Of a DNA stretch of 64,000 nt, positions 35,004-43,667 are shown piece by piece (position 1 is the first letter of the stretch; every line of letters starts with the position of its first letter). Source of the DNA: Parapedobacter composti (GTDB taxonomy: Bacteria; Bacteroidota; Bacteroidia; Sphingobacteriales; Sphingobacteriaceae); the NCBI RefSeq assembly GCF_900112315.1, contig NZ_FOLL01000004.1, positions 124,001 through 188,000 of the forward strand. The letters run 5' to 3'. The position numbers and the translations under genes are program-made. The notes beneath the pieces are model-generated. The model made no database searches and was not told where the DNA came from. It worked only from the letters and a program-made list of their open reading frames with translations.

Positions 35004-36011
35004 GCATATCCGTTTTATCAGCCCCGGGCCTTCGTAAATGAAACCGGTATATAGCTGCACCAGCGAAGCGCCTGCGTCCAGCTTCTCGCGGGCCTCCGCG
35101 GCGGTATGAATGCCTCCTACACCGATAATCGGGAATGCGCCGCCCGACCTGTCGGCCAGGTAACGAATCACCTGGGTTGACCGTTTCGTGAGCGGCCTTC
35201 CGCTCAGTCCGCCAGCTTCCGTTGTTAAACGGCCTGCACTTTTCAGCCCTTCGCGGGAAAGCGTAGTGTTTGTTGCTATCACCCCTGCGATTCCGGTTTC
35301 CTTTACAATGTCCACGATGTCATCCAGTTGGCTGTCTGTCAGGTCAGGAGCAATCTTAAGCAGAATCGGCCGGGATACATCACCCTTACGGTTACGTTGC
35401 TGTAACGTGTTCAAAATATGGGTTAACGGTTCCTTTTCCTGCAAAGCCCGCAAACCTGGCGTATTGGGAGAACTTACATTAACCACAAAATAGTCGACAA
35501 CGTCGAACAGTGCGTCAAAGCAGTAAATGTAATCGTTCACGGCTTCTTCGTTCGGGGTGTTTTTGTTTTTCCCGATGTTACCCCCGATGACGACGGACCT
35601 GCGGTTTTTCAGGTGGCGTAGCCGTTCTGCGGCAACATCCACCCCCTGGTTGTTGAACCCCATTCGGTTAATCAACGCTTCATCGGCCTTCAGTCTGAAT
35701 AAACGGGGCTTTTCATTTCCCGGCTGCGGGCGCGGTGTTACCGTACCGATCTCGATAAAGCCAAACCCCATGGCTGCCATTTCTTCGACATAAGCCGCGT
35801 TCTTGTCAAAACCCGCCGCTAAACCCACCGGGTTCTTAAACGTTAATCCGAAGACTTCACGGGTAATGCCCGGGTGTTCGAAGCCATAAACGGATTTCAA
35901 GAGTTTTTTGCCGCCCCACAGCTTGCAGAACGTTTGAAGGCCGCCGGAAACGGTATGATGTGCCGTTTCCGGATCCATTGAAAAAAGCAAAGGTTTCACC
36001 AGTTTATACAT
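34983..36011 (-). CDS. pyrD: Dihydroorotate dehydrogenase, quinone-dependent (class 2)
   Basis: A 342-residue inner-membrane-associated flavoprotein. It oxidises dihydroorotate to orotate and gives electrons to quinone in pyrimidine synthesis. The N-terminus '[19 protein letters not shown]' is the membrane-binding helix extension that marks class 2. FMN-binding and active-site motifs include '[13 protein letters not shown]', '[13 protein letters not shown]', '[11 protein letters not shown]', '[11 protein letters not shown]' with the catalytic serine, and '[28 protein letters not shown]'. The C-terminal end is encoded by the right arm of a terminator. A perfect TATCTTTG four bases before the ATG suggests a leaderless transcript. 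Confidence 0.96.
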   Translation of the reverse strand: MYKLVKPLLFSMDPETAHHTVSGGLQTFCKLWGGKKLLKSVYGFEHPGITREVFGLTFKNPVGLAAGFDKNAAYVEEMAAMGFGFIEIGTVTPRPQPGNEKPRLFRLKADEALINRMGFNNQGVDVAAERLRHLKNRRSVVIGGNIGKNKNTPNEEAVNDYIYCFDALFDVVDYFVVNVSSPNTPGLRALQEKEPLTHILNTLQQRNRKGDVSRPILLKIAPDLTDSQLDDIVDIVKETGIAGVIATNTTLSREGLKSAGRLTTEAGGLSGRPLTKRSTQVIRYLADRSGGAFPIIGVGGIHTAAEAREKLDAGASLVQLYTGFIYEGPGLIKRICKKIAHG

Positions 36012-36015
36012 GCGG

Positions 36016-36023
36016 CAAAGATA
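36016..36023 (-). promoter_or_regulatory. -7 element TATCTTTG of pyrD
   Basis: A perfect TAnnTTTG on the minus strand, four bases before the ATG at 36011. It is divergent from the ABC-F promoter. Confidence 0.55.
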
Positions 36024-36099
36024 GGTTTTATCTGCATTACCCGGCTAGTTTTAAACATACGGGCAAAGCGTATACCCTAAAAGCCTTGTTACTTTTTAG

Positions 36100-36107
36100 T
36101 ACCTTTG
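36100..36107 (+). promoter_or_regulatory. -7 element TACCTTTG of the ABC-F gene
   Basis: A perfect TAnnTTTG eight bases before the ATG at 36116; the frame open upstream (35960) overlaps pyrD and is not coding. Confidence 0.5.
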
Positions 36108-36115
36108 CCGTTGAA

Positions 36116-38035
36116 ATGATTGCAATTAATAATCTTACATTCGAAATCGGTGCCCGGGCGTTATATGATGAAGCGAATTGGCACATCAAACCCGGCGACA
36201 AAACGGGGCTTATCGGTGCGAACGGCACCGGTAAAACCACCCTGCTGAAAATTATCGTTGGCGAGTATACCCCCACGTCGGGTACGATATCGATGGCCAA
36301 AGACATTAAAATCGGCTACCTTAACCAAGACTTGCTCTCGCACCAGTCGGATAAGAGCATTCTGCATGTGGCTATGGAGGCTTTTGAACGCCAGAACCAG
36401 CTGCATACTGAAATTGAGCGCTTGCTGGAAAAACTGGAAACGGATTATTCAGAAGATCTGATCCAGAAGCTGAGCGACAAGCAAATGGAGTTTGAAGCCT
36501 TGGATGGATATAATATCGAATACCGCGCACACGAAATACTTGCGGGACTGGGTTTCAGTGACGATGACCAGAAACGGCCATTGTCGGAGTTTTCGGGCGG
36601 CTGGCGCATGCGCGTCATGCTGGCAAGGATACTGCTCCAAACACCGGACATCCTATTGCTCGACGAGCCGACAAACCACCTTGACCTTCCCTCCATCAAA
36701 TGGCTGGAAAGCTACCTACAGGCGTTTGAGGGTGCCATTGTTATTGTTTCGCACGACCGCTATTTCCTTGACCGGGTGGTGAACACCATTGTTGAATCCA
36801 AACGGGGAAAGCTGATCCAATATGCCGGGAATTACAGCTTTTACCTGGAAGAAAAAGCGCTCAGGGAAGAAATCCAAAGCAACCAGTACAAAAACCAGCA
36901 AGCCAAGATAAAACAGGAGGAGCGGCTGATTGAGCGGTTCCGCGCTAAAGCGAGCAAAGCCAAGATGGTGCAATCGCGGATAAAGGCGCTTGAACGCATG
37001 GAAAAAGTATCGGATGTAGAGGATTATAACCCGACCGTCAATTTCCGTTTCAAATTCAGCAAACAATCGGGCAGGCATGTGGCCCGCCTTGAAAATGTGA
37101 GTAAATCGTACCCCGGCAACCCGATTCTTGAGCGTGCTGACGCGGTTATCGAAAAAGGCGACAAAATTGCCCTTATCGGCGCAAATGGCAGGGGTAAGTC
37201 AACGTTGCTGCGCATCATCGCCGGCACGGACAACGATTTTTCCGGCGTCTGCGAAACCGGCCATAACGTAACGCAGACATTTTTCGCGCAGCACCAACTG
37301 GAAGCGCTCCACCTTGAACATGAGATATTGCAGGAGTTGCAACAGTTTGCACCTAAGCACACCGAAACCGAGCTGCGCTCCATATTGGGTTGTTTCCTGT
37401 TTACGGGAGACGATGTCTTCAAAAAGATAAGGGTGCTATCGGGCGGCGAGAAATCGCGCGTGGCACTGGCCAAAGCCCTTACGGCCGACGCCAATTTCCT
37501 GATATTGGACGAACCGACCAACCACCTGGACATCCAATCCGTCAACATCCTTATACAAGCGCTTCAGCAGTTTGAAGGAACCTTCATCGTGGTGTCGCAT
37601 GACCGGTACCTGCTGGATAACGTGGCTAACAAAATATGGTATATCGAAGACCGTAAGATAAAGGAATATCCCGGCACTTACGAGGAATATGAAACCTGGC
37701 AAACCAAGCGCGAATCCAAACCGCCGGCCGTGAAAAACACGTCTAAACAGGCTGCCCCCAAAATGGAGAAGCAGCCTAAAAACGATGACAAAGACCGGCA
37801 GAGCAAAAAGCTGCATAAAGATCTTGAAGCGACCGAACAGCGCATCGCTGAAAAAGAGCAGTCCATAAAGGACGCCGAACTGTTGATGGCCGACGAACAG
37901 CTATATGCCGATACCGATAAACTAAACGAAGCTTCCCAGCATTACGAACAGCTAAAAAAGGAATTACAGGTTTTACAGAACCAGTGGGAAGCGCTTGCCG
38001 AAGAAATTATGGCATTGGAGAACGGTGTATCATGA
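36116..38035 (+). CDS. ABC-F family ATPase (Uup/EttA-like)
   Basis: A soluble protein of 639 residues with two ABC domains and no membrane segment. Site 1 has Walker A 'GANGTGKTTLL' and 'LLLDEPTNHLDLP'; the signature reads 'LSEFSGGWRMR'. Site 2 has 'GANGRGKSTLL', 'LSGGEKSRVALAKAL' and 'LILDEPTNHLDIQ'. Between them lies the P-site tRNA-interaction linker, and after them a charged C-terminal coiled coil (about 545-635), as in Uup. ABC-F proteins bind the ribosome E site and help with stalls or resistance. Its TGA overlaps the start of the plug-family gene by four bases (ATGA), so the two are coupled. Confidence 0.93.
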   Translation: MIAINNLTFEIGARALYDEANWHIKPGDKTGLIGANGTGKTTLLKIIVGEYTPTSGTISMAKDIKIGYLNQDLLSHQSDKSILHVAMEAFERQNQLHTEIERLLEKLETDYSEDLIQKLSDKQMEFEALDGYNIEYRAHEILAGLGFSDDDQKRPLSEFSGGWRMRVMLARILLQTPDILLLDEPTNHLDLPSIKWLESYLQAFEGAIVIVSHDRYFLDRVVNTIVESKRGKLIQYAGNYSFYLEEKALREEIQSNQYKNQQAKIKQEERLIERFRAKASKAKMVQSRIKALERMEKVSDVEDYNPTVNFRFKFSKQSGRHVARLENVSKSYPGNPILERADAVIEKGDKIALIGANGRGKSTLLRIIAGTDNDFSGVCETGHNVTQTFFAQHQLEALHLEHEILQELQQFAPKHTETELRSILGCFLFTGDDVFKKIRVLSGGEKSRVALAKALTADANFLILDEPTNHLDIQSVNILIQALQQFEGTFIVVSHDRYLLDNVANKIWYIEDRKIKEYPGTYEEYETWQTKRESKPPAVKNTSKQAAPKMEKQPKNDDKDRQSKKLHKDLEATEQRIAEKEQSIKDAELLMADEQLYADTDKLNEASQHYEQLKKELQVLQNQWEALAEEIMALENGVS

Positions 38036-39327
38036 CAAAGAAAGTTATTGTACTCTTGGTATTTTCCCTGTTGAGCTCGGGGCTTATGGCGCAAAAACAG
38101 AAAAAGAAGCGAGCATCGCGTGAACGCAGTCCGCAACAGGAACTGATATACGACAATGTTAACTACCTCGCTGATATCAAAACCGTGCAATGGCATCCGC
38201 GGGAGATGGAAAATGCCATGCCCGTTATTGAATTGCACAGCGACAGGCGGCTTATCCTGGCATTTGATGATCTGCGCGGAGATGTCCGTAACTACTATTT
38301 CAGCATTGAGCATTGCGACGCTGACTGGAAGCCCAGCAGGCTTTCGCCATTGGAATATGTAGATGGATTTAACGAAGACCGGATAACGGCATATCAGTCA
38401 TCGGTAAACACGCTGCAGCCCTATACACATTACAGAACCGAGTTTCCCTCCCCGCATGTACGTCCGAAATTGGCCGGAAATTACCTGCTCAAAGTCTATG
38501 AGGATGCCGACAAGAGCCGTTTAGTCCTGACCAGAAAATTCTACGTACTGGCTCCATTGATGACAATCTCCCAGCAATTGGTTCCGTCAATGGACGTCGC
38601 TAAACGACGGACTAACCAAAAGCTCAACCTTAACGTCAATACCGGCGGGATTACCGTAAATAATCCCTATCAGGATATCAAAGTACTGGTTATGCAGAAC
38701 CAGCGGCCTGATGTGCAACAGTGGCTTTCGGCCCCGGCATTCATTCGCAATAACGAACTCGTATATAATGAAAACCATACGCTGGACTTTGGGGGTGGAA
38801 ACGAGTTCCGGTATATCGACCTGCGTAGCTTACGGCTTGCTTCGGAACGTATTGCCGGTATTGCCATGGATAGCACCGTGCGGGTAAAATTGCTGCCAGA
38901 CGAAAGTTACCATACCGCCTCCTATGCGTCAACATTTGATGAAAACGGGGCCTATTTCATCCGGAATCTGGATAAGCCGGATGCCGAGACGGAGTCTGAC
39001 TATATATGGGTAACTTTTACGCTTGAAAATACGTCTGTGGAGGATGGCTCGGTATATGTTGTCGGCGGATTCAACAACTATACGCGCAACGACGCGAACA
39101 AAATGGTGTACGACCACATGCAAAAAAAATGGCAGGCGTCGATATTACTCAAACAGGGGCTGTATGACTACGAATACGTTTACGAGGATCCATCCGGCAA
39201 AATCGACGCAGCGTTTTCGAGCGGAAACCATTTTGAAACCAATAACACCTACCAGGTACTGGTTTACCTCCGTCGTCCGGGTACCACGTGGGACGAACTC
39301 GTTGCATTTACGGCAATCAGCAATTAA
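38032..39327 (+). CDS. DUF5103 / type IX secretion system plug-family protein
   Basis: A 431-residue exported protein with a signal peptide ('KVIVLLVFSLLSSGLMAQ'). The order of conserved segments ('NVNYLADIKTVQWH', 'RLILAFDDLRGDVRNYYFSIEHCDADWKPS', 'RTEFPSPHVRPKLAGNYLLKVYED', 'GGGNEFRYIDLRSLRLASERI', 'GAYFIRNLDKPDAETESDYIWVTFTLE') matches DUF5103. The plug protein that seals the SprA translocon of the type IX system was found in this family. The C-terminal 110 residues look like an Ig-like or carbohydrate-binding module ('YVVGGFNNYTRNDANKMVYD'). Whether this copy is the true plug or a paralogue cannot be decided here; no other T9SS gene is in the window. It overlaps the ABC-F gene by ATGA and the convergent gene by TTAA. 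Confidence 0.8.
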   Translation: MTKKVIVLLVFSLLSSGLMAQKQKKKRASRERSPQQELIYDNVNYLADIKTVQWHPREMENAMPVIELHSDRRLILAFDDLRGDVRNYYFSIEHCDADWKPSRLSPLEYVDGFNEDRITAYQSSVNTLQPYTHYRTEFPSPHVRPKLAGNYLLKVYEDADKSRLVLTRKFYVLAPLMTISQQLVPSMDVAKRRTNQKLNLNVNTGGITVNNPYQDIKVLVMQNQRPDVQQWLSAPAFIRNNELVYNENHTLDFGGGNEFRYIDLRSLRLASERIAGIAMDSTVRVKLLPDESYHTASYASTFDENGAYFIRNLDKPDAETESDYIWVTFTLENTSVEDGSVYVVGGFNNYTRNDANKMVYDHMQKKWQASILLKQGLYDYEYVYEDPSGKIDAAFSSGNHFETNNTYQVLVYLRRPGTTWDELVAFTAISN

Positions 39328-40172
39328 CAATTAACCGCGGCCAGCCGTTCCTGCAACATGCGCGATATCCGGTTGAAATAGCGCTTCTGTTTGTAACCCA
39401 TTACCCATTGCACGCCATGAATGGCGTTGGTATGGAAAATTTCATCGGCTTCCTGCATGATATCTGGGCTAATCTGTGCTTCAATCACATCCAGCCCGCT
39501 GTCTAGCGCGATTTCGATGACGACCTTGCGCATAACCCCATCAATGCATCCTTCACTGATGGCCGGGGTATACAGTTTCTTACCGTACCAGAAAAAAATA
39601 TTGGAACTGAGCGACTCACAGATATACCCATCCCGGTTCAGTATGACCACATCGTCAAGTCCTTTTTGTTTCCGGTACAGGCCGGCCATGACATACAATA
39701 GCGCGTTAGCGGATTTCAGTTTAGACAATTCACTGTACGGCTTGCGGTATTCGGTATAAACGTCTACAATCAACCCGATTTTCCGGTGCTTTACATCGTC
39801 AGGATCAAGCTTGGTCACGCTCATCACGTAAGCGGCCCTGTTCTGCTGCGGACTGTACAGCCCGCCCCCGTCACGGTATACCTGAAGGCGCACACGTGCG
39901 TGCTGACCCTCCAGGCCATTTTTCCGAATCAATGCCGCAGCCCGGTCACGGACAAACTGCTCGTTGAAGTCAGACACCCGGTCCAGATGCAGCATGCGCA
40001 TGCCTTCATGCAACCTGTTCAGGTGGTGATGCAAAAAACGGATATCCCCGTCCATCCACCGCATGGTTTCAAAGAGGCCATCGCCATACCGGAAAGCCCG
40101 GTTTTCGGTGGTCAGGACGGCTTCGTTTTCCGGAATAAGCTTATTGTTGAAATCGATATAGTGTACCGGCAT
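39324..40172 (-). CDS. Class IV aminotransferase (D-amino-acid transaminase / 4-amino-4-deoxychorismate lyase family)
   Basis: A 282-residue PLP enzyme of fold type IV. The N-terminus 'NKLIPENEAVLTTENRAFRYGDGLFETMR' and the C-terminal 'SEGCIDGVMRKVVIEIA' with 'EADEIFHTNAIHGVQWV' are family marks; the lysine lies in 'LSKLKSANALLYV'. The family includes branched-chain aminotransferase, D-alanine aminotransferase and aminodeoxychorismate lyase (PabC). The length and the lack of a branched-chain signature favour PabC- or D-Ala-type, but I cannot separate them. It follows the RluD-type gene by 46 bp on the same strand. Confidence 0.82.
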   Translation of the reverse strand: MPVHYIDFNNKLIPENEAVLTTENRAFRYGDGLFETMRWMDGDIRFLHHHLNRLHEGMRMLHLDRVSDFNEQFVRDRAAALIRKNGLEGQHARVRLQVYRDGGGLYSPQQNRAAYVMSVTKLDPDDVKHRKIGLIVDVYTEYRKPYSELSKLKSANALLYVMAGLYRKQKGLDDVVILNRDGYICESLSSNIFFWYGKKLYTPAISEGCIDGVMRKVVIEIALDSGLDVIEAQISPDIMQEADEIFHTNAIHGVQWVMGYKQKRYFNRISRMLQERLAAVNC

Positions 40173-40218
40173 GTATGCGTGTTAAATATGCTTGTTGTTC
40201 AATTTTCGCGATATACCC

Positions 40219-41250
40219 TCAGGCATTGTACGCGACGTATCCTTTCCATTTTTCTAAACATAAACGGAAATCATCGGGCAATGGTGTGCTGAACTCCATT
40301 TTTTCCTTGGATGTCGGATGCACAAATCCCAAAGTTTGCGCGTGGAGGGCCTGCCGGGGCAAAAGGGCAAAACAGTTCTCTACGAATTGCTTGTATTTAC
40401 TGAATACAGTGCCCTTTAAGATACGGTCGCCCCCGTAAACGGCATCGTTAAATAAGGGATGTCCAATGGACTGTAGATGCGCCCGGATTTGGTGTGTACG
40501 GCCGGTTTCCAGCCGGCATTCGATAAGGGTGACATAACCCAGCCGTTCAAGCACACGATAGTGCGTTACAGACCATTTTCCTTTTTCTGGGTCGTCATAT
40601 ACTGCCATGACCTTGCGATCCCGGGCGCTGCGACCAATATAGCCGGTGATGGTGCCATCCTCGGCGATATCGCCCCATACCAGGGCGATATATTTGCGCG
40701 ATATACTATGGTCAAAAAACTGCTTGGCCAAAAAGGTCATCGCCCATTCGTTTTTTCCGATTACCAGCAGGCCGCTGGTGTCCTTGTCTATCCGGTGCAC
40801 CAGCCCCGGCCGCCCGTCGTTTCCAGGCAATTGGGGGAAGTTGGCAAAATGATATACCAGGGCGTTCACCAATGTGCCTGTATAATTGTTGAATCCCGGA
40901 TGCACCACCATACCTGCCGGCTTATTCACAATCAGCACATCATCGTCTTCATATTGGATATCCAGCGGAATGTTCTCGGGGTAAACTTCAGTATCTCGCG
41001 GCGGATGCGGCAGAACCACCGAAATGACATCCAATGGCTTTACCTTATAGCTGGCTTTTACCTGCTGCCCGTTTACGAGTACGGTTCCAGCGGCAATGGC
41101 ATGTTGAATACGATTGCGGGACGCATTCTCCACCCTGTTCATCAGGAATTTGTCAATGCGCAGCAGGGCCTGCCCCTTGTCTACCACAATGCGCAGGTGC
41201 TCAAATAAATCCTGCTCATCAGGTTCCTGCAATTCCAATTCATCTGCCAT
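40219..41250 (-). CDS. RluD-family 23S rRNA pseudouridine synthase with S4 domain
   Basis: A 343-residue enzyme. An S4 RNA-binding domain (about 28-80, 'LRIDKFLMNRVENASRNRIQHAIAAGTVLVNG') precedes the catalytic domain with 'VHRIDKDTSGLLVIGK' (Asp155) and 'ETGRTHQIRAHLQSIGHPLFND'. The RluD group modifies U1911, U1915 and U1917 in helix 69 of 23S rRNA. The frame opens at 41325, but ATG 41250 is four bases from a perfect TATGTTTG, and family similarity begins there. The gene shares a near-palindromic promoter with the divergent gene. Confidence 0.92.
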   Translation of the reverse strand: MADELELQEPDEQDLFEHLRIVVDKGQALLRIDKFLMNRVENASRNRIQHAIAAGTVLVNGQQVKASYKVKPLDVISVVLPHPPRDTEVYPENIPLDIQYEDDDVLIVNKPAGMVVHPGFNNYTGTLVNALVYHFANFPQLPGNDGRPGLVHRIDKDTSGLLVIGKNEWAMTFLAKQFFDHSISRKYIALVWGDIAEDGTITGYIGRSARDRKVMAVYDDPEKGKWSVTHYRVLERLGYVTLIECRLETGRTHQIRAHLQSIGHPLFNDAVYGGDRILKGTVFSKYKQFVENCFALLPRQALHAQTLGFVHPTSKEKMEFSTPLPDDFRLCLEKWKGYVAYNA

Positions 41251-41254
41251 GGCG

Positions 41255-41299
41255 CAAACATAGGTAAATTGCCAGTTATATGCAATTTGCCTATGTTTG
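41255..41299. promoter_or_regulatory. Symmetrical overlapping divergent promoters (rluD-type gene and ACC deaminase-like gene)
   Basis: An 18-bp inverted repeat with one mismatch (41255-41272 with 41282-41299) contains TATGTTTG in both directions. Rightward: TTG 41269-41271, 20 bases, TATGTTTG 41292-41299. Leftward: TTG 41283-41285, 20 bases, TATGTTTG 41255-41262. Each -33 box lies inside the other promoter's spacer. Confidence 0.75.
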
Positions 41300-41314
41300 C
41301 AGAAAAAACAGCCC

Positions 41315-42223
41315 ATGTTTGCCATGGATATCCACAGCCCCGTTCATGCCCTTGACTTCCAGTTGTTCCGCGAAAAGCAGATCCGGGTTTATATGAAACG
41401 GGACGACATGATCCACCCGTTTATTTCAGGCAATAAGTGGCGAAAACTGAAATACACCTTGCAAGCTGCTCGCGCGCAGAACCGGACACACCTCGTTACG
41501 TTCGGGGGCGCTTGGTCCAACCACCTGCTGGCCACTGCCTGCGCCGGTGCCCGCTTTGGTTTTAAAACCACGGCTTTCGTGCGCGGTGAAGCGGTGTCGA
41601 ACTTCCAGTTGTCGCTGTGCAGGCTTTTCGGTATGGAACTCCGGTTTGTCGACCGTTCGGCTTATCGCGACAAATACGCTTTGTTTGACCAATATTACGG
41701 AGAGAATGAGCAGGCCTACTGTATCGACGAAGGCGGTTACAGCGTGGAAGGCGCCAGAGGCTGTGCGGAACTGTTTGACGAACTGGACCAACAATACGAT
41801 CATATATGCTGTGCCTGCGGTACCGGCACCACGTTGGCCGGACTGTACTTAGGTAAAACGGCAAGGGGAATCCCGGGACAGTTGCACGGCATTCCGGTAT
41901 TGGCAGGCGGAGGATTCATACGGAAGTCGGTGGAAGACCTGTTGCAGCAACCGTTGGGCGATGATATCGTGCTCCACACGGACTACCATTTCGGAGGATA
42001 TGCGAAGACTTCGCCGCAGCTCAATGCGTTTATCCATCAGTTCTGCCGCCGGACCGGTATACTTATCGAACCGGTATATACCGGAAAACTCTGCTACGGG
42101 GTGTTCGATCTTGCCAGACAAGGCTATTTCCAGCCCGGTACCTCTATACTCCTTATCCATACCGGGGGACTTACAGGGATGGCCGGCCTGCATGACCGGC
42201 TGGAACATCGGCATACCGAATAA
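41315..42223 (+). CDS. PLP-dependent ACC deaminase / D-cysteine desulfhydrase family protein
   Basis: A fold-type II PLP enzyme of about 302 residues. The PLP lysine lies in 'FISGNKWRKLKYTL' (about residues 43-50), the stabilising motif 'TFGGAWSNHLLATACAGARFG' follows, and the phosphate-binding loop is 'CACGTGTTLAGLY' near residue 167. Family members deaminate ACC, split D-cysteine, or have unknown function; the specificity cannot be told from these motifs alone. The start is 41315 or 41324; both are in frame. It lies after one half of the palindromic divergent promoter. A 9-bp stem with a CGC loop follows its stop codon at once. Confidence 0.82.
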   Translation: MFAMDIHSPVHALDFQLFREKQIRVYMKRDDMIHPFISGNKWRKLKYTLQAARAQNRTHLVTFGGAWSNHLLATACAGARFGFKTTAFVRGEAVSNFQLSLCRLFGMELRFVDRSAYRDKYALFDQYYGENEQAYCIDEGGYSVEGARGCAELFDELDQQYDHICCACGTGTTLAGLYLGKTARGIPGQLHGIPVLAGGGFIRKSVEDLLQQPLGDDIVLHTDYHFGGYAKTSPQLNAFIHQFCRRTGILIEPVYTGKLCYGVFDLARQGYFQPGTSILLIHTGGLTGMAGLHDRLEHRHTE

Positions 42224-42244
42224 GGGTTTAAACGCTTTAAACCC
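42224..42244 (+). repeat. Perfect inverted repeat (9 bp) just after the stop codon
   Basis: GGGTTTAAA (42224-42232), loop CGC, TTTAAACCC (42236-42244). It starts at the base after the TAA of the deaminase-like gene. A 3' stem without a T-run on the + strand; it may act as an mRNA 3' end or a weak terminator. Confidence 0.55.
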
Positions 42245-42250
42245 AGAAAA

Positions 42251-42280
42251 CCGCAAAAACACGCAAATACCTGCAAAAAA
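42251..42280. repeat. Three GCAAA repeats with exact 10-bp period
   Basis: Consecutive 10-mers ccgcaaaaac, acgcaaatac and ctgcaaaaaa put GCAAA at 42253, 42263 and 42273. The triad ends two bases before the -33 box of the lysine aminotransferase promoter, so the A-tracts face one side of the helix. Confidence 0.6.
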
Positions 42281-42282
42281 AG

Positions 42283-42313
42283 TTGTGCCCAATGGCCTGA
42301 AATCCTATATTTG
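42283..42313 (+). promoter_or_regulatory. Promoter of the lysine 6-aminotransferase gene
   Basis: TTG (42283-42285), 20 bases, TATATTTG (42306-42313), then 22 bases to the ATG at 42336. Both boxes and the spacing fit the Bacteroidota consensus exactly. Confidence 0.7.
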
Positions 42314-42335
42314 GGGATAACCAATTCCGTATAGT

Positions 42336-43667
42336 ATGTATAGCATCAGCGTAACACCCGACAAGGTGCATCAAACACTGGCCAAGCATATCCTGGCCGA
42401 TGGGTATGACATAACGTTTGACATGGCCCGCAGCCATGGCGTTACGATTTACGACGCCAAATATGAACGTGAACTGCTCGACTTCTTTACCTGTTTCGCG
42501 TCGGTGCCCCTGGGGTATAATCACCCTAAAATGACCGGTGACCCGGCATTCACCACGAGCCTACTCAATGCCGCATTGACCAACCCGTCCAACTCTGATG
42601 TCTATACGGTGGAATACGCGCATTTTGTCCAAACATTCGAACGCGTAGCCATCCCTGCCTACCTCCCTCATGCCTTCTTTGTATCTGGCGGCGCATTGGC
42701 CATTGAAAATGCGTTGAAGACGGCGATGGACTGGAAAGTACAGAAGAACTTCCAACGGGGATACGCGCAAGAAAAAGGCACCATGGTACTCCACTTCAAA
42801 CAGGCATTCCACGGGCGCTCGGGCTATACACTTAGCTTAACCAATACGCAACCCGATAAAACCAAGTGGTTTGCCAAATTTGACTGGCCCCGGATAAACA
42901 ATCCCAAACTGGCGTTCCCACTTACGGCGGCTAACTTACAAGATACGGAAAAACGTGAACAGCAAGCGATAGCGCAAATAAAACACGCATTCCTTGAGTA
43001 CCGGGATGACATCTGCGCCATCATCATTGAGCCCATCCAAGCGGAAGGTGGTGACAATCATTTCCGCAGGGAGTTCTTCGAGCAACTCCGAACACTGGCA
43101 GACGAAAATGAAGCGTTGCTGATTTATGACGAGGTTCAGACCGGCGTCGGCCTGACAGGCAGATTCTGGTGTCACGAACATTTCGGGGCGCTGGCCAGGC
43201 CTGACATCATCGCCTTCGGAAAGAAAATGCAGGTTTGCGGTATCCTCGCAGGCCCCAGGGTGGATGAGGTGGACACCAACGTATTCCGTGTACCCTCCCG
43301 GATCAACTCCACTTGGGGGGGAAGTTTAGTAGACATGGTACGTGCGACAAAAATTCTGGAAATCATTGAAGAGGATAAGCTCCTGGGCCACGTCGAAAGC
43401 ACGGGTAACTATTTACAACAGCAGCTGGCCGATCTGGCAGCCCGCCACAGTTCCCTGTCCAGTGTGCGCGGAAAAGGTTTCCTCTATGCATTTGACCTGC
43501 CCGATAAGCCAACACGCGACACGTTCCTGAAAAAGGGCATGGAATACGGAGCGCTCTTCCTGGGATGCGGCGAGCGGTCTATCCGGTTCCGGCCCGCGCT
43601 GATTATGCAGCCGTCGGATATCGATAAAGGAATGGCAATAGCTGATCGTATCTTGTCAGGTATTTAG
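42336..43667 (+). CDS. lat: L-lysine 6-transaminase (lysine epsilon-aminotransferase)
   Basis: A 443-residue class III PLP aminotransferase. It moves the epsilon-amino group of L-lysine to 2-oxoglutarate and gives allysine, which cyclises to piperideine-6-carboxylate. The N-terminal 'HILADGYDITFDMARSHGVTIYDAKYERELLDFFTCFASVPLGYNHPKM' and 'LTNPSNSDVYTVEYAHFVQTF' are specific to lysine 6-aminotransferase rather than GABA or acetylornithine aminotransferases. The PLP lysine is in 'DIIAFGKKMQV' near residue 295, with 'IYDEVQTGVGLTGRFW' upstream. The usual fate is lysine breakdown to 2-aminoadipate; no dehydrogenase gene is adjacent. A phased repeat triad precedes the promoter. Confidence 0.92.
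   Translation: MYSISVTPDKVHQTLAKHILADGYDITFDMARSHGVTIYDAKYERELLDFFTCFASVPLGYNHPKMTGDPAFTTSLLNAALTNPSNSDVYTVEYAHFVQTFERVAIPAYLPHAFFVSGGALAIENALKTAMDWKVQKNFQRGYAQEKGTMVLHFKQAFHGRSGYTLSLTNTQPDKTKWFAKFDWPRINNPKLAFPLTAANLQDTEKREQQAIAQIKHAFLEYRDDICAIIIEPIQAEGGDNHFRREFFEQLRTLADENEALLIYDEVQTGVGLTGRFWCHEHFGALARPDIIAFGKKMQVCGILAGPRVDEVDTNVFRVPSRINSTWGGSLVDMVRATKILEIIEEDKLLGHVESTGNYLQQQLADLAARHSSLSSVRGKGFLYAFDLPDKPTRDTFLKKGMEYGALFLGCGERSIRFRPALIMQPSDIDKGMAIADRILSGI

Noticed and set aside
35960..36115. Upstream extension of the ABC-F frame into pyrD
   Set aside because: The extra 52 residues are not ABC-F-like, and they overlap the pyrD 5' end and both promoters.
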